Below, in pieces: positions 8,317-16,856 of a stretch of DNA of 64,000 nt. The position numbers and the translations under genes were made by a program. Source of the stretch: Streptomyces paludis (GTDB taxonomy: Bacteria > Actinomycetota > Actinomycetes > Streptomycetales > Streptomycetaceae); contig NZ_CP031194.1 in NCBI RefSeq assembly GCF_003344965.1, positions 7,440,001 to 7,504,000 of the forward strand, given 5' to 3'. The notes under the pieces are model-generated. The model made no database searches. It was not told where the DNA came from and was given only the letters and a program-made list of their open reading frames with translations. The first letter of the stretch is position 1, and every line of letters starts with the position of its first letter.

Positions 8317-9936
8317 ATGAACAGCGGGGATACGGAAGGACGGGTCGTCGACGGGCGGTTCGCCCTGGAGGCGCGGCTCGGCGACGGCAGCATGGGCACG
8401 GTGTGGCGGGCACACGATCTGGTGCTGGACCGCCCTGTCGCGCTCAAAGAAGTACGACCGCCCGATCCGGGGCTCGCGGAGCACCACCCGGAGGCCGCGC
8501 GGGCGCTGCGAGCCCGGGTGCTCCGGGAGGCGCGGGCGCTCGCGCGGGTCGACCATCCCCATGTCGTGACCATCTACCATGTCGTGAACGGCGAGGGCGA
8601 CGGCGACGGCGATACGGACGTCGATGGCGCTGGGGACACCGGCTATCCGTGGCTCGTGATGGAGCTGGTGACGGGCGGGTCGCTCCGGGAGCGGCTCGCC
8701 GAGGGACCGATGGAGCCGGCGGCGGTGGCGCGGCTCGGCCGGGATGTACTGGCCGGGCTGCGCGCCGCGCACGGCGCCGGGATCCAGCACCGGGACGTGA
8801 AGCCCGGCAACGTCCTGCTGCGGCCCGACGGCCGCCCCGTCCTCACCGACTTCGGCGTCGCCGCGCTCCACGAGTCGGCCGCGCTGACCGTGACCGGCGC
8901 CCTCATGGGCACCCCCGAGTACATGGCGCCCGAGCGGATCGCCGGGGCCGACGGCGGACCGGAGTCCGATCTCTGGTCGCTCGCGATGATGCTGTACGTG
9001 GCCGTCGAGGGCCGTCATCCGCTGCGCCGGCGGACGACGATGGCGACCCTCGCCGCCGTCCTCAAGGAGGAGCTGCCACCGCCGCGGCGGGCGGGGCCGC
9101 TGACCGGTGTACTCACCGCGCTGCTGGTCAAGGACCCGGCCGCGCGCCCGGACGCGGAGACGGTGGACGCGATGCTGGCCGCCGCCGTGGCCGCCCCACC
9201 GCCGCGTACCGCCGTACCAACACCAACACCGACACCGACACAGGCATCGGAACCGGCACCCACACTGCCACCGACGCGCCGGGGCGCGGCACCCCGCCGC
9301 CTCGTGATCGGCCTCTCGCTCGTCGTCGCGGCACTGACGGCCGCGCTGGTGTGGGCGCTGCTCCCGGGGGCGGACAGCACCGGGGACGCGGACACCGGAG
9401 TGGCGGCACCCTCCGCCGGTGTCCCCGGGAGACAGACACCAGAGGCGAGGGAGCCGCAGAAGGCGAAGAAGGCGCGGGAGCCCGCCGATCTGCTGACTCC
9501 CGACGGCATCCGGCAGGCCGTCACGGCGCTGAAGGCCGAGACGGGCACCGCCCGGGTCGGCGGCTTCGTCGTGTACCCCGCTCACATCTCCGCTCAGGCC
9601 ATGGTCAAGGGCAGCGAGAAGCGGTACGACACCTACACCTACCGCGTCGGCCAGGGGGTCTCCCGCGCGCCCATCGGCGGAACCCTCATGGACGGTCAAC
9701 TCCCCGTCGAAATGGACACGTTCGACTGGGACGCCGTGCCCGAGCTGCTGCGCCGGGCGGACCGGGACCTGAAGGTGGACCGGCCCACCTCCCGCTATCT
9801 GCTCATCCGCCCACCGAACGAACTCTTCGGCTCCGCCGCCGGACTGACCGTGTATCTCACCGACGACTACGGCACCGGCTATCTGGAGGCCGACAGCGGC
9901 GGCAGGGTGACACGAGTGGTCCCGGCCGGCTCCTGA
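8317..9936 (+). CDS. Membrane Ser/Thr protein kinase (PknB-like) with extracytoplasmic domain
   Basis: A 539-residue receptor-type kinase. Kinase domain about 14-285: glycine loop LGDGSMGTVW (21-30), Lys44, HRDVKPGN (158-165, Asp160), DFG (178-180) and GTPEYMAPE (198-206). A Gly/Asp-rich insertion (93-108) sits between the beta-4 and beta-5 region. A Pro/Thr-rich linker from (ACACCG)-type repeats follows, then one transmembrane helix (329-349) and an external domain of about 190 residues starting as a charged linker; I do not recognise its fold. The ATG at 8317 lies 7 bases after a -10 box with no ribosome site, so the mRNA is probably leaderless. It is convergent with the response regulator, 18 bp apart. 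Confidence 0.88.
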   Translation: MNSGDTEGRVVDGRFALEARLGDGSMGTVWRAHDLVLDRPVALKEVRPPDPGLAEHHPEAARALRARVLREARALARVDHPHVVTIYHVVNGEGDGDGDTDVDGAGDTGYPWLVMELVTGGSLRERLAEGPMEPAAVARLGRDVLAGLRAAHGAGIQHRDVKPGNVLLRPDGRPVLTDFGVAALHESAALTVTGALMGTPEYMAPERIAGADGGPESDLWSLAMMLYVAVEGRHPLRRRTTMATLAAVLKEELPPPRRAGPLTGVLTALLVKDPAARPDAETVDAMLAAAVAAPPPRTAVPTPTPTPTQASEPAPTLPPTRRGAAPRRLVIGLSLVVAALTAALVWALLPGADSTGDADTGVAAPSAGVPGRQTPEAREPQKAKKAREPADLLTPDGIRQAVTALKAETGTARVGGFVVYPAHISAQAMVKGSEKRYDTYTYRVGQGVSRAPIGGTLMDGQLPVEMDTFDWDAVPELLRRADRDLKVDRPTSRYLLIRPPNELFGSAAGLTVYLTDDYGTGYLEADSGGRVTRVVPAGS

Positions 9937-9954
9937 CCCGGCCGGATCCCGTGC

Positions 9955-10638
9955 TCAGCCGGTGGCCGGCGGGGCGGGCCGTACGAGTCCGGAACGGTAG
10001 GCGATCACAACGAGTTGGGCGCGGTCGCGGGCGTGCAGTTTGGTCATGGCGCGGTGGACGTGGGTGCGTACGGTCAGGGGGCTGACGAAGAGCCGCTCGG
10101 CGATCTCGTGGTTGGACATGCCCTCGGCGGCCAGCGCCGTCACCTCCAGTTCGCGTGCGGTGAGGGAGGCCAGCCGGGTCGGCGGAGCCGCCGGGGTGGC
10201 GTGGTCGGGGGCGGCGAGAAAGCGGGAGATGAGGGCGCGCGTGGCCACGGGCGAGAGCAGCGCCTCGCCCGCGGCCACCGTACGGATGCCGTCGAGCAGC
10301 ACATCGGCGCTGACGTCCTTGCCGAGGAAGCCGCTCGCGCCGGCGCGCACCGCCTGGGCCACGTACTCGTCGGTCTCGAAGGTGGTGAGGATCAGTACAC
10401 GGGTGGCGGCGAGGTCCGGATCCGCGCAGACGGCGGTGGTGGCGGTCAGCCCGTCGGTGCCGGGCATTCGGATGTCCATCACGACGATGTCCGGGTGGTG
10501 GGCGCGGGTGAGCGCGATCGCCTCCTTTCCGTCCATGGCCTCGGCCACGACCTCCATGTCGTCGCAGGAGTCGATGAGGATACGGAAGGTCGCCCGCAGG
10601 AGGGCTTGATCGTCGGCGAGCAGGACGCGGATGGTCAT
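9955..10638 (-). CDS. NarL/FixJ-family response regulator
   Basis: A 227-residue two-component regulator. Receiver domain: DD at 9-10, phospho-acceptor Asp55 in IVVMDIRMPG, and the LTTFETDEY switch region. The C-terminal LuxR-type helix-turn-helix is LTARELEVTALAAEGMSNHE... with recognition helix SPLTVRTHVHRAMTKL. The ATG at 10638 is preferred; a TTG 12 bases upstream is in frame but lacks spacing from a ribosome site. It is co-oriented with and 48 bp downstream of the histidine kinase gene, its likely partner. Confidence 0.9.
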   Translation of the reverse strand: MTIRVLLADDQALLRATFRILIDSCDDMEVVAEAMDGKEAIALTRAHHPDIVVMDIRMPGTDGLTATTAVCADPDLAATRVLILTTFETDEYVAQAVRAGASGFLGKDVSADVLLDGIRTVAAGEALLSPVATRALISRFLAAPDHATPAAPPTRLASLTARELEVTALAAEGMSNHEIAERLFVSPLTVRTHVHRAMTKLHARDRAQLVVIAYRSGLVRPAPPATG

Positions 10639-10686
10639 GTGTTCCGTCAACTTCCGGGGGAGATACGGGGGCGGGGGGTGTCGGTG

Positions 10687-11910
10687 TCACGGGAGAATGG
10701 GCAGCGCCGTCGTCACCCGGAAGCCGCCTTCGGGCCGGGGCCCCACCTCCAGACTGCCACCGACCGAGCGGGCGCGTTCCTGGATGCCGATGAGGCCGAA
10801 ACCGCCGCCCTGGGCGGGGACGCGGCCGGGGACCCGACCGGGCGCACGGCTGGGGACGCGGCTGGGGACGCGGCTGGGGAGGCGACCCGGCGCGCGGCCG
10901 GGCGCGGCGCCCCCGCCGTCGTCGCTGACCGTGATCGTCAGCCGGTTGTGGGCGTACGCGAGCCGCACCCGCGCCGACACCGCTGCGGTGTGCCGGGTGA
11001 CATTGGTGAGCGCCTCCTGCACGATCCGGTACGCGGTCAGATCCACCCCCGGCGAGAGCGGCCTTGCCTCGCCCTCGGTGGTGACGGTGACCGTGAGGCC
11101 CGCGGCGGCGAACGCGGCGGTCAGGCCCGGGAGTTGACCGAGGCCCGGGGCCGGCTCCAGCGGAGCGTCGCTCTCGCCGGCCTGACGCAGCAGCCCGGCG
11201 CCGGCCCGGAGTTCGCGCAGCGCCGAGGAGGTGGTGCCCGCGAGGTCGGTGAGGATCTGCCCGCTGCGGTCGGGGTGCGTACGGACGAGATGCGCGGCCG
11301 TGCCCGCCTGGGCGTGGGCCACGGCGAGGTGGTGGGCGACGATGTCGTGCAGTTCGCGGGCGATCCGTACCCGCTCCTCGGCGATCCGGTGCCGGGTCTC
11401 CTCCCGTACGGCCTCCCGATACAGGCGCCGCAGCCGTACGGCCGTGCCCGCGGCGACCGGCAGCAGCACCCAGAAGGCGGGGCCGAGCGTCTTGAGCACC
11501 AGCGGATGGTGGAAGGGGTCGGAGACCAGCGCCGTGGGCACCAGCAGCGCCACGACGACGACCAGACCGATGTGCGCCGTCCGCCGGTCGGTGCGGACGG
11601 CCAGCCAGTACAGCGCGGCGATCACCGGCGCCAGCAGCAGCGGGGTGAGCAGATAGCCCAGCGCGCCCGCGGTGTTGGCACAGATCACGGTGGCGGCCAC
11701 GACGGTCCGCGGCAGCCGGCGGTGCCACCACAGGGCGAGACAGGCGGCGCCCTCCAGGAGCGCGCCCGGCCACCGGGCGATCCGCTCGCCCGAGGGCCCG
11801 ATGCCGCCCACCCAGCAGCCCAGGAAGCCGAGCCCGAACAGCAGCGTGATGACCAGCGCGTCGACGACGCGGGGACGGTCCTTCGCGTACTGCTGCCATC
11901 TGACGGTCAT
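10687..11910 (-). CDS. Membrane sensor histidine kinase (HisKA_3 / NarX-DesK type) with repeat-expanded ATP lid
   Basis: A 407-residue sensor kinase. Several transmembrane helices lie within residues 15-158. A HisKA_3 dimerisation helix carries the phospho-accepting His188 in ARELHDIVAHH, and a HATPase domain has DDGGG (G1) and GFGLIGIQERA (G2). Between G1 and G2, where the ATP lid lies, there is a run of eight 4-residue repeats of the type GRVP/SRVP, encoded by a 12-bp minisatellite (10816-10911). The start is ATG 11910 (MTVRWQQYAK). It pairs with the response regulator downstream. A perfect hairpin separates it from the MMPL gene upstream. Confidence 0.9.
   Translation of the reverse strand: MTVRWQQYAKDRPRVVDALVITLLFGLGFLGCWVGGIGPSGERIARWPGALLEGAACLALWWHRRLPRTVVAATVICANTAGALGYLLTPLLLAPVIAALYWLAVRTDRRTAHIGLVVVVALLVPTALVSDPFHHPLVLKTLGPAFWVLLPVAAGTAVRLRRLYREAVREETRHRIAEERVRIARELHDIVAHHLAVAHAQAGTAAHLVRTHPDRSGQILTDLAGTTSSALRELRAGAGLLRQAGESDAPLEPAPGLGQLPGLTAAFAAAGLTVTVTTEGEARPLSPGVDLTAYRIVQEALTNVTRHTAAVSARVRLAYAHNRLTITVSDDGGGAAPGRAPGRLPSRVPSRVPSRAPGRVPGRVPAQGGGFGLIGIQERARSVGGSLEVGPRPEGGFRVTTALPILP
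10816..10911 (-). repeat. 12-bp x 8 coding minisatellite in the histidine kinase ATP lid
   Basis: Eight consecutive 12-mers from 10816 to 10911, consensus GGGGACGCGGCT on the + strand; the copies at 10852-10863 and 10864-10875 are identical. The period is a multiple of three, so copy-number change would add or remove 4 residues without a frameshift. Confidence 0.85.
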
Positions 11911-11973
11911 CGGGTTCTCCGGTCGGGCTCGGCTGGGACCATGGTGCGCGACATGGCGGGAAAACGGCCGGTG

Positions 11974-12004
11974 AGGGCCGCTCGTGTCCCGCACGAGCGG
12001 CCCT
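11974..12004 (-). terminator. Perfect hairpin between the MMPL transporter and histidine kinase genes
   Basis: The stem AGGGCCGCTCGTG (11974-11986) pairs with CACGAGCGGCCCT (11992-12004) around a 5-nt loop. It lies 58 bp beyond the MMPL stop, so it should end MMPL transcription before the two-component genes. Confidence 0.75.
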
Positions 12005-12061
12005 CCGGGGTCAGGACGGGGTGTCAGGACGGGGTCACGACGAGGGGGACCGGAGGGCCGG

Positions 12062-14275
12062 TCAGACCCGGGCGGTCTCCCGGTCGGCCGCGCCGTCCCG
12101 GTCGGGGGCGGCGGAGGAAGGCAGCCCGCTGAGCGCCTCGCCCTCCACATCGACCCGGGGCAGCAGCCTGTCCAGCCAGCGCGGCATCCACCACGCCCTC
12201 CTGCCGAGCAGGGCCAGTACGGCGGGTACGAACGCCATGCGGACGACGAACGCGTCGAACATGACCGCGATGGCGAGCCCGAACCCAATCATCTTGATCA
12301 TGGACTCGCCGGCGCCGACGAACCCGGAGAACACCGCCATCATGATGAGCGCCGCCGCGACGACCACCCGGGCGCTGTGCCGGAAGCCGCTGACCACGGC
12401 CTCGCCCGGCCCGTCCCCGTGCACGTACGCCTCCCGCATCCGGGCGACCAGGAAGACCTCGTAGTCCATGGCGAGTCCGAAGACGATGCCCACCAGGAAG
12501 ATCGGCATCATGCTCATGATCGGGCCGGTCTGCTCCACACCGAGGAGCCCGGCGCCCCAGCCCCACTGGAAGACCGCCACGACCGAGCCGAGCGCGGCCA
12601 GCACCGACAGGAGGAAGCCGAGCGCCGCCTTGACCGGTACGAGGAGGGAACGGAAGACCACCATCAGCAACAGGATCGCCAGGCCCACCACGACCACCAG
12701 ATACGGGATCAGCGCGTCCTGCATCTTCTGCGCGACGTCGATGTTCACCGCGGTGGTGCCGGTGACCTCGAACTCCGCCCCGGTGGCGGACTCCGTCGCG
12801 GGCCGCTCGGAACGGATGGTGTGGACGAGGTCCTTGGTCTTCTCGCTGGTGGGCGCGTCGGCCGGCACCGCGGAGAACATCGCGGTGTCACCCGCCGGGT
12901 TGAACCGGGCGGCGGAGACCGAGACGACCCCCTTCGTGGCGCCGATCTTCTCCTCGATCGTCTTCACCGCGGCCTTCGGGTCGTCGGCCTTCCTGGCGTC
13001 CACCACGATCGTCAGCGGCCCGTTGAAGCCAGGCCCGAACCCCTTGGCGAGATCGTCGTAGGCGCGCCGCTCGGTGGTGGAGGTGGGCTTGGCCTCGTCG
13101 CCGCTCGTCCCGAGCTGAAGCCCCGTCACCGGGACCGCCAGCACGCCCAGGCCCGCGACCGAGAGGAGGAGTACGGGCAGCGGGCGGCGCAGTACGAACC
13201 GGGCCCAGCGGCTGCCTCCGTTGTTCTCGCCGGACTCCTTGATCCGGCCGCGCCGCCGGGAGGAGCGCGACAGCACGGCGTTCGGCCAGAAGGCGAGGAC
13301 GGCCGGGACCAGGGTCAGCGCGACGATGACGGCGACGACGACCGCGCCGGCGGCGGCCAGACCCATCTTGGTGAGCGTGGGCACACCGACCACCGAGAGC
13401 CCGGCCAGCGCGATGACGACGGTGAGCCCGGCGAAGACGACCGCCGAGCCGGCCGTGCCGACCGCCCGCCCCGCCGCCTCCTGAGGAGTGTGCCCCTTGG
13501 CCCGCTCCTCGCGGTAGCGGGAGACGATGAAGAGCGCGTAGTCGATGCCGCACGCGAGACCGAGCATCATGGCCAGGGTGCCGGATGTCGTGGACAGTCC
13601 GAGGGTGCTGCCCAGGGTCAGGATCGAGGCCATGCTGACACCGACGCCGATGATCGCGGTCAGCAGCGGCAGCCCGGCGGCGGCCAGCGAACCGAAGGTC
13701 ATCAGCAGCACGACGGCCGCGATGGCGATACCGATGCCCTCGGCCGCGCCGCCCGCCGCGGGCTGGGTGGCCAGGGCGGACCCGCCGACCTCCACGGTCA
13801 GCCCCGAGTCCCGGGCCTGCTGGACGGCGTCCTCAAGGACGGTCTTGGTGCCGTCGGTCAGATCGGCGGCCTTCACCTTGTAGGTGACGGTCGCGTACGC
13901 GGTCGAGGCGTCCTCGCTCACCGCCTTCGCCTGGAACGGGCCCACCGCGCCGGCGACCTGCGATCCGTGGCCCATCTCCTCGACGGCCCGGTCGACGGCC
14001 GCGCGGTGCGCGCTCGCGGTGATCTTCTGGCCGTCGGGAGCGACGAAGACGACCCGGGCGTTGGCCCCGTCGGCCGAGGCGCCGGGGAAGCGCTCCTCCA
14101 TCAGGTCGAACGCCTTCTGGGACTCGATGCCCGGCATGGAGGACCCGGGGTCGGGGGCCGCGGGCGCGCTGACGGCGCCGAAGCCGACGACGGCCAGGAT
14201 CGCCACCCACAGCAGGACGACATACCGGCGGCGCCGGAAGGCCAGCCTGCCCAGTCGATAGAGAAAAGTAGCCAC
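12062..14275 (-). CDS. MMPL family (RND superfamily) membrane transporter
   Basis: A 737-residue integral membrane protein with the duplicated RND layout. After the first helix (YVVLLWVAILAVVGFGA) comes a large external loop of about 130 residues, then a helix block. A second half repeats the pattern (VLLLSVAGLGVLAVPVTG, another loop, then helices to about 700). Family members export lipids, lipopeptides or drugs using the proton gradient. The start is GTG 14275 (VATFLYRLGRLAFRRRR), 9 bases after GGAG; the frame runs further upstream without a convincing start. The nearby two-component system might regulate it, but a terminator lies between them. Confidence 0.88.
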   Translation of the reverse strand: MATFLYRLGRLAFRRRRYVVLLWVAILAVVGFGAVSAPAAPDPGSSMPGIESQKAFDLMEERFPGASADGANARVVFVAPDGQKITASAHRAAVDRAVEEMGHGSQVAGAVGPFQAKAVSEDASTAYATVTYKVKAADLTDGTKTVLEDAVQQARDSGLTVEVGGSALATQPAAGGAAEGIGIAIAAVVLLMTFGSLAAAGLPLLTAIIGVGVSMASILTLGSTLGLSTTSGTLAMMLGLACGIDYALFIVSRYREERAKGHTPQEAAGRAVGTAGSAVVFAGLTVVIALAGLSVVGVPTLTKMGLAAAGAVVVAVIVALTLVPAVLAFWPNAVLSRSSRRRGRIKESGENNGGSRWARFVLRRPLPVLLLSVAGLGVLAVPVTGLQLGTSGDEAKPTSTTERRAYDDLAKGFGPGFNGPLTIVVDARKADDPKAAVKTIEEKIGATKGVVSVSAARFNPAGDTAMFSAVPADAPTSEKTKDLVHTIRSERPATESATGAEFEVTGTTAVNIDVAQKMQDALIPYLVVVVGLAILLLMVVFRSLLVPVKAALGFLLSVLAALGSVVAVFQWGWGAGLLGVEQTGPIMSMMPIFLVGIVFGLAMDYEVFLVARMREAYVHGDGPGEAVVSGFRHSARVVVAAALIMMAVFSGFVGAGESMIKMIGFGLAIAVMFDAFVVRMAFVPAVLALLGRRAWWMPRWLDRLLPRVDVEGEALSGLPSSAAPDRDGAADRETARV

Positions 14276-14440
14276 GGGACGGGTCTCCACATCTGATTGC
14301 TCGGGAACCCCACCAGGCTGTCCCGGAGCAACCCCTCCCGTCGTCGTGCGCCTGCCGTCACTCCGCACTACTGAGAACGCAGTACACGACGCGCCCCGGT
14401 CAGCCGTGGGCATGACCTGGGGCGCGCCGGACGAGGGAGG

Positions 14441-14836
14441 TCAGGAGCGGGGGCGTGCGGCCCGCTCCGCGTTCCGCTCCTTGATACGTACGGACTCCTT
14501 GCGCACCTCGGCCTGGGTGGCGCGCTCCTTCTCCAGCCACTCGGGCCGGTCCTCCTTGAGGGCGTCGATCTCGGCGGTGGTGAGCGCGTCCGTGACTCCG
14601 CCCCGCGCGAGACCGGCGATGGAGACGCCCAGCTTCGCCGCTACCACGGGCCGGGGGTGCGGGCCGTCGCGGCGCAGCTCCAGCAGCCACGCGGGCGGAT
14701 CGGCCTGGAGGGCGGTCAGCTCGCCGCGCGAGACGACACCCTCCTGGAACTCTGCGGGTGTGGCCTGGAGGTACACACCCAGCTTCTTCGCCGCGGTCGC
14801 GGGCTTCATCGTCTGGGCGGTCTTGTGCGAGGTCAT
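14441..14836 (-). CDS. DUF5997 family protein
   Basis: A 131-residue soluble protein, start ATG 14836. It has two similar helical repeats: KKLGVYLQATPAEFQEGVVSR...ADPPAWLLELRRDGP and AKLGVSIAGLARGGVTDALTT...DRPEWLEKERATQ. This matches the actinobacterial DUF5997 family, usually paired divergently with a LysR substrate-domain protein as here. The repeats look like degenerate DNA-binding or protein-interaction modules (inference). Its promoter is leaderless: TACCCT ends 6 bases before the ATG. Confidence 0.78.
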   Translation of the reverse strand: MTSHKTAQTMKPATAAKKLGVYLQATPAEFQEGVVSRGELTALQADPPAWLLELRRDGPHPRPVVAAKLGVSIAGLARGGVTDALTTAEIDALKEDRPEWLEKERATQAEVRKESVRIKERNAERAARPRS

Positions 14837-14837
14837 G

Positions 14838-14894
14838 GGGCCAGGGTAAGCGAGCAGGTGTGCCACCTCCGACCACCGCCCGATACCCTGGCCC
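14838..14894. promoter_or_regulatory. Mirrored pair of leaderless promoters
   Basis: A perfect 11-bp inverted repeat, GGGCCAGGGTA (14838-14848) and TACCCTGGCCC (14884-14894). Each arm carries an identical -10 hexamer, TACCCT, facing outward. The start codons (ATG 14836 on minus, GTG 14896 on plus) lie 6 bases beyond each hexamer, with no room for a ribosome site. Confidence 0.65.
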
Positions 14895-14895
14895 G

Positions 14896-15687
14896 GTGAC
14901 AGGCTCGGAAACACCTTCCTCGTTCCGGCTCGCGTACGTCCCCGGCGTGACGCCCACGAAGTGGGTGCGGATCTGGGCCGAGCGGCTGCCCGGCGTCCCG
15001 CTGACCCTCGTACCGGTCCCGGCCGCCGAGGCGTTCGGGGTGCTGCGGAGCGCCGGCGCCGACGCCGGGTTCGTACGGCTGCCGGCCGACGGCGAGGACC
15101 TCAGCGCGATTCCGCTCTACGCCGAGACCACGGTCGTCGTGGTGCCCAAGGACCATGTCGTGGCGGCGGTGGACGAGGTCAGTGCGGCGGACCTGGCCGG
15201 CGAGACCGTACTGCATCCCCTGGACGACACCCTCGACACCCTCGGCTGGGAGAGCCCGCCGGGTGTGCCCGCGAAGGAGCGCCCCGCCACCACGGCGGAC
15301 GCCGTCGAGCTGGTGGCGGCGGGCATCGGTCTGCTCGTCGTCCCGCAGTCGCTCGCCCGGCTCCACCACCGCAAGGACCTCACCTACCGGCCGCTGACGG
15401 ACGCGCCCGAGTCGCGTGTCGCGCTGTCGTGGCCGCGGGACGCCACCACCGATCTGGTGGAGGAGTTCATCGGCATCGTCCGGGGCCGTACGGTCAACAG
15501 CACCCGGGGCCGCCCGCCGACACCGCCCCAGCCGAAGGCGAAGCGCGCCGCCCGCGCCGGTTCCGGTTCCGCTTCCGGCGGTGCCAGGAGCGGCAAGGGC
15601 GGTCAGGGCGGCAAGGGCGGACAGGGAAGCAGGAGCGGCAAGAGCGGACAGGGCGGCAAGAGCGGCCGGCCCCGGCGCCGCTCGTAG
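14896..15687 (+). CDS. LysR-substrate-binding-domain protein without HTH, basic Gly/Ser tail
   Basis: A 263-residue protein. Residues about 8-200 form a periplasmic-binding-protein-like LysR effector domain (FRLAYVPGVTPTKWVRIW, DAGFVRLPADGEDLSAIPLYAETTVVVVPKDH, ADAVELVAAGIGLLVVPQSLARL). The DNA-binding helix-turn-helix of LysR regulators is missing: the protein starts directly at the effector domain. The last 60 or so residues are a Lys/Arg/Gly/Ser tail with GGQGGKGGQG and SGKSGQGGKSG repeats. The GTG start is leaderless and divergent from the DUF5997 gene. The two may act together as sensor and DNA-binding partner (inference). Confidence 0.8.
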   Translation: MTGSETPSSFRLAYVPGVTPTKWVRIWAERLPGVPLTLVPVPAAEAFGVLRSAGADAGFVRLPADGEDLSAIPLYAETTVVVVPKDHVVAAVDEVSAADLAGETVLHPLDDTLDTLGWESPPGVPAKERPATTADAVELVAAGIGLLVVPQSLARLHHRKDLTYRPLTDAPESRVALSWPRDATTDLVEEFIGIVRGRTVNSTRGRPPTPPQPKAKRAARAGSGSASGGARSGKGGQGGKGGQGSRSGKSGQGGKSGRPRRRS

Positions 15688-15741
15688 CCGCTCGCGGTAC
15701 GGACGAACGCGCGGGGCCGGCCTGGGGTGGCGGACGGCCGG

Positions 15742-16737
15742 TCAGATGCCGGCCGCGGCGGCCCTGAGGTTCTCGGCGGCGAGGCTCAGGCCCTCGATCT
15801 GGTCCAGCTCCTGGTCCTCGTGCTCGATGTTGACCGCCATCTCCGGGTCCACCTTGTGCAGGGCCCGGAGGAACTCGGTCCAGAAGGCGTGGTCGTGCCC
15901 GCGCCCGACGGCGACGAAGTCCCAGGAGGCGTTCTCGGGCCAGCGGCTGAGCGTGTACCGGCCGCCGAGGGAGACGGCGCCCGGCTCGTCGGCGCGTACC
16001 CGTCCGTGGCGGTGGTCGAGGACACCGTTGAGCTTGGCCTCCTCGTTGATACGGGTGTCCTTGGCGGCGGCGTTGTACACGAGGCCGCCGAGCCGGTTCA
16101 CCGCGGCGACGGGGTCGATGCCCTGCCAGAACAGATGGCTGGGGTCCATCTCGGCGCCGACGTGGGTCGCGTCGATCTCGGTGGCCAGGCGCTCCATCGT
16201 GCCGACGTTGTAGACGAGGTTGTGGGGGTGCATCTCGATGCAGACCTTCACATCGGCCGCGGCGGCGCGCGCCTGGATGTCCCGCCAGAACGGGATCGCC
16301 ACCTCGTCCCACTGGTAGTCCAGGGCGTCGAGATAGGCGCTGTCCCAGGGCAGCACCGACCAGGAGGGCAGCCGGCCGCCCGGGTCGGAGGCGGGCAGCC
16401 CGGACATCGTGACGACGCGCTTGACGCCGAGGAGCGCGGCCAGTTCGATCGCGTCGCGCACGTCCTGCGCGTGCTTGGCGCGCACCTCGGGGTCGGGGTG
16501 CAGCGGATTGCCGTTGCAGTTGAGCGCGGTGAGGGTGATCCCGGCCGCCGCGAACCGCGCGAGGTAGGCGTCGCGCGCGTCCTGGCCGGAGCGGATCGCG
16601 TCGATCGGCAGATGCGGCGCGGGCAGGAAGCCGCCGGAGTTGATCTCCGCGCTGTCCAGGCCGAGTTCGCGCAGGACACGCAGGGTCTCGTCCAGGGACT
16701 TGTCGTGCAGGACGGCGGTGTAGGCACCGAGTTTCAT
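15742..16737 (-). CDS. Sugar phosphate isomerase/epimerase family protein (xylose-isomerase-like TIM barrel)
   Basis: A 331-residue TIM barrel of the AP-endonuclease-2 / IolE-like family. Metal-binding residues of this fold are visible: Glu168 in VCIEMHPHN, Asp198 and His201 in EMDPSHLFW, a histidine in DHRHGRV, and a late glutamate in NIEHEDQE. Family members isomerise or dehydrate keto-sugars and keto-inositols. It is downstream of and co-oriented with a Gfo/Idh/MocA dehydrogenase (119 bp gap), suggesting oxidise-then-isomerise chemistry on one substrate. It is probably under the LacI operator at 18134. Confidence 0.85.
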   Translation of the reverse strand: MKLGAYTAVLHDKSLDETLRVLRELGLDSAEINSGGFLPAPHLPIDAIRSGQDARDAYLARFAAAGITLTALNCNGNPLHPDPEVRAKHAQDVRDAIELAALLGVKRVVTMSGLPASDPGGRLPSWSVLPWDSAYLDALDYQWDEVAIPFWRDIQARAAAADVKVCIEMHPHNLVYNVGTMERLATEIDATHVGAEMDPSHLFWQGIDPVAAVNRLGGLVYNAAAKDTRINEEAKLNGVLDHRHGRVRADEPGAVSLGGRYTLSRWPENASWDFVAVGRGHDHAFWTEFLRALHKVDPEMAVNIEHEDQELDQIEGLSLAAENLRAAAAGI

Positions 16738-16773
16738 GGGGGTGTTCCTTCACTTCACGGGGTGAGTGCGGGG

Positions 16774-16845
16774 GCGGTACGGAGCGGTACGGAGCAGGGC
16801 TGTCCGGGGCTGAGCGGTACGGGGCCGGCCCGCGCGCCGGGCCGG
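16774..16845 (-). terminator. GCGGTACGGA repeats and weak hairpin between two operon genes
   Basis: This lies in the 119-bp gap between the dehydrogenase and isomerase genes. GCGGTACGGA occurs in tandem at 16774-16783 and 16784-16793, with a third GCGGTACGG at 16814. It is followed by an 8-bp stem (CCGGCCCG 16825-16832, CGGGCCGG 16838-16845). The hairpin could attenuate rather than end transcription. Confidence 0.35.
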
Positions 16846-16856
16846 GCCGGGCGCGG

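Noticed and set aside
9937..9954. CCGGCCGG palindromes between the convergent kinase and response regulator as a terminator
   Set aside because: Too short and self-complementary without a real loop; such words are frequent at this GC content.
10015..14296. Long plus-strand open frames across the two-component and MMPL genes
   Set aside because: Arg/Gly/His-rich translations without motifs; the minus-strand frames carry receiver, HATPase and RND signatures.
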